Shown here: positions 5,612-6,546 of the stretch, one piece after another | Layout of the letters: every line of letters starts with the position of its first letter | How positions within the stretch are numbered: the stretch's first letter is position 1 | NCBI GenBank assembly: GCA_003661105.1 | Contig: QMVM01000111.1 | Coordinates: 1-6,546, forward strand | Source of the DNA: Methanosarcinales archaeon | GTDB taxonomy: Archaea > Halobacteriota > Methanosarcinia > Methanosarcinales > Methanogasteraceae | Length of the DNA: 6,546 nucleotides | Reading direction: 5' to 3' | Made by a program: the position numbers and the translations under genes | The notes under the pieces: model-generated | The model's input: the letters and a program-made list of their open reading frames with translations, nothing else | Databases searched by the model: none | Told to the model about the DNA's origin: nothing

Positions 5612-5707
5612 TATCGGTTCCCTGAGCCGGTGCCCAGCCCTTGCCCGCTCAAGCCCGACAACATCTATTAAAGCATCGCCCTCACTTATCGCGGACTTTC
5701 TCCCCAT
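5606..5707 (-). CDS. Possible 33-aa ORF or gene remnant coupled to the cupin
   Basis: The cupin stop TGA (5709-5707) shares its A with an ATG to form TGATG. This opens a 33-codon frame, MGRKSAISEGDALIDVVGLERARAG and onwards, ending at TAG 5608-5606. The composition is protein-like, with acidic and basic residues in a plausible helix pattern (DALIDVVGLERARAGHRL), but I recognise no family. It may be a small translationally coupled protein or the first part of a gene whose remainder has been lost. The stop lies inside the arm of the strong hairpin. Confidence is low because short frames in GC-rich DNA often look coding by chance. Confidence 0.3.
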   Translation of the reverse strand: MGRKSAISEGDALIDVVGLERARAGHRLREPIG

Positions 5708-6123
5708 CACGGGCGCCCCAGAGCCAGTCGCTGCCCGTTTCTTGTGGTAAACGATTCTTTCTCGAGATTGTGATAACAGTCCTGAGAAAATCTTGGTGTG
5801 CAGATGCAATAAAAAATCAAATCAGTTTCTCCGGTATTGGCAATTCGTTGTGGAATGCCTGCAGGTATGATGACCACATCTCCAATATCAACTTCAGTGG
5901 GTGGAAGATCGCCTGCTTCTACTGTGCCTTTCCCGGATGTGATAAGATATCGTTCGGTTACGCCTTTGAGATGATGAAGTGCAGTCACCACTCCCGGCTC
6001 GACCCGTGCTCGTGCAATAGACAGCATTTCATCGTTTGATGAGTTCCAGGTCTCTGAAATAAAGCATCGCTCCGGTGTAACGAACTCATTCTCAGAATCA
6101 CATTTTACGACTTCGGGTTTCAT
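5707..6123 (-). CDS. Small single-domain cupin protein
   Basis: This 138-residue protein has one cupin beta-barrel. Motif 1 is visible as GVVTALHHLKGVTERYLITSGKG (residues 44-66), with His50, His51 and Glu57 as probable metal ligands. Motif 2 is GDVVIIPAGIPQRIANTG (81-98). In motif 2 the usual histidine ligand position is Gln92, so metal binding may rest on three ligands or be altered. The sequence resembles small archaeal and bacterial cupins loosely annotated as mannose-6-phosphate-isomerase-like. The substrate is unknown. The last residues after about 120 (SFTTRNGQRLALGRP) extend beyond the barrel. An upstream in-frame ATG at 6162 exists, but GAGAGG (6135-6130) six bases before the ATG at 6123 favours the shorter form. 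It follows priL by 43 bases on the same strand and probably shares its transcript. Confidence 0.85.
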   Translation of the reverse strand: MKPEVVKCDSENEFVTPERCFISETWNSSNDEMLSIARARVEPGVVTALHHLKGVTERYLITSGKGTVEAGDLPPTEVDIGDVVIIPAGIPQRIANTGETDLIFYCICTPRFSQDCYHNLEKESFTTRNGQRLALGRP

Positions 6124-6129
6124 GATCGT

Positions 6130-6135
6130 CCTCTC
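6130..6135 (-). promoter_or_regulatory. Shine-Dalgarno deciding the cupin start
   Basis: GAGAGG on the minus strand, six bases before the ATG at 6123. The alternative ATG at 6162 has no such site, so the cupin is called from 6123. Confidence 0.55.
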
Positions 6136-6166
6136 TTTTTTAGCATTACATTGACTCCTCATCCCT

Positions 6167-6546
6167 TTAAGCCTTCGACACCACGCCTTGTTTTGCTATA
6201 TAACTATTTTTCCTGATCCGGTAATAGTTGAGCGGATGCTTAATCCTCGAACAGAGCTCATCAGCGCCTGCGCAGTTCCCGTACGTCTTCATCGTATCGC
6301 AGCCGGGCGCAGTGTATTCGCTCCCTGAGATGTGTTCGACCTGATATCTGGTCCGTGTTTCATCAAAGTCAGGCGATCCACCGAAGATATGGATTATCCC
6401 GTCCACGTCCATGCCGATATTCAGCAGAAACGATGTGGCAGCAAATCTTGCGGAGTGCGGGAGGTTGGCGCCTGCCTGCAGCAGCGCAATCGCGTGTGCG
6501 ATGCACGGCGGAAACGCATCCGGCTCGACCGCACCCTCGATCTCAA
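6167..6546 (-). CDS. priL: DNA primase large subunit PriL, C-terminal part (5' end beyond the window)
   Basis: Reading the minus strand from the window edge gives about 126 codons of the C-terminal iron-sulfur domain of archaeal/eukaryotic primase large subunit. PriL pairs with the catalytic PriS to make RNA primers and needs its 4Fe-4S domain for initiation. All four cluster cysteines are visible: PPCI (codon 6505-6503), PGCDTM (6301-6299), YGNCAG (6274-6272) and ELCSRI (6253-6251). The family landmarks LPHSARFA, DFDETRTRYQVEHI and KHPLNYY are intact. The ATG at 6412 is internal, because the conserved frame runs through it to the end of the window. About 15 residues follow the YY landmark and the frame ends at TAA 6169-6167. 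The cupin start is 43 bases downstream. Most of the protein lies outside this window. Confidence 0.95.
   Translation of the reverse strand, partial: EIEGAVEPDAFPPCIAHAIALLQAGANLPHSARFAATSFLLNIGMDVDGIIHIFGGSPDFDETRTRYQVEHISGSEYTAPGCDTMKTYGNCAGADELCSRIKHPLNYYRIRKNSYIAKQGVVSKA

Overview
This window most likely comes from a euryarchaeon of the methanogen/ANME type (Methanosarcinia- or Syntrophoarchaeia-like). That placement is an inference from gene content. The sequence shows the four-cysteine C-terminus of an archaeal primase large subunit (PriL), an archaeal UPF0200 P-loop kinase, a free-standing IMP cyclohydrolase domain of PurH, an archaeal-type RNase Z, and a tRNA-Thr with U73 and no encoded CCA. 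Shine-Dalgarno motifs matching an archaeal 16S tail occur in some places and leaderless-looking starts in others.

Left part, plus strand (1-2683): an intact flippase-like membrane protein (35-1063) is followed by a decayed two-gene module. The first gene is a P-loop ATPase of about 415 codons (1138-2387), broken by an in-frame TAA and a 1-base frameshift. The second is a short TPR protein (2384-2683) that starts inside the ATPase stop (ATGA) and has its own in-frame TAA.

Middle part, minus strand (4106 down to 2696): a tightly packed operon runs UPF0200 kinase, a broken 62-codon ORF, the PurH cyclohydrolase domain, and a remnant of a MinD-like ATPase. The joins are an ATGA overlap, a 26-bp gap and a GTGA overlap. 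The MinD remnant carries a recognisable but frameshifted P-loop and is only about 136 bp long. It faces the end of the TPR remnant across 12 bp.

A tRNA-Thr(CGU) lies at 4168-4241 on the plus strand, divergent from the kinase operon. The stretch 4242-4600 shows no credible gene. It holds clustered ATTCGTG/CACGAAT repeats and an ATGCATAA repeat/palindrome.

Right part, all minus strand: the 3' end of priL (from the window edge to 6167), a small cupin (6123-5707), a possible 33-aa ORF coupled to it by TGATG, a strong GC-rich hairpin (5574-5611), and RNase Z (5515-4601). The priL, RNase Z and tRNA genes form an information-processing neighbourhood.

The most notable theme is gene decay. Four separate loci carry in-frame stops or frameshifts, yet their start/stop overlaps with upstream genes remain. 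This looks like operon tails eroding in place, unless the sequence has local base errors. I did not see a convincing complete new defence or biosynthetic system. The nearest candidate is the dead ATPase-TPR pair.
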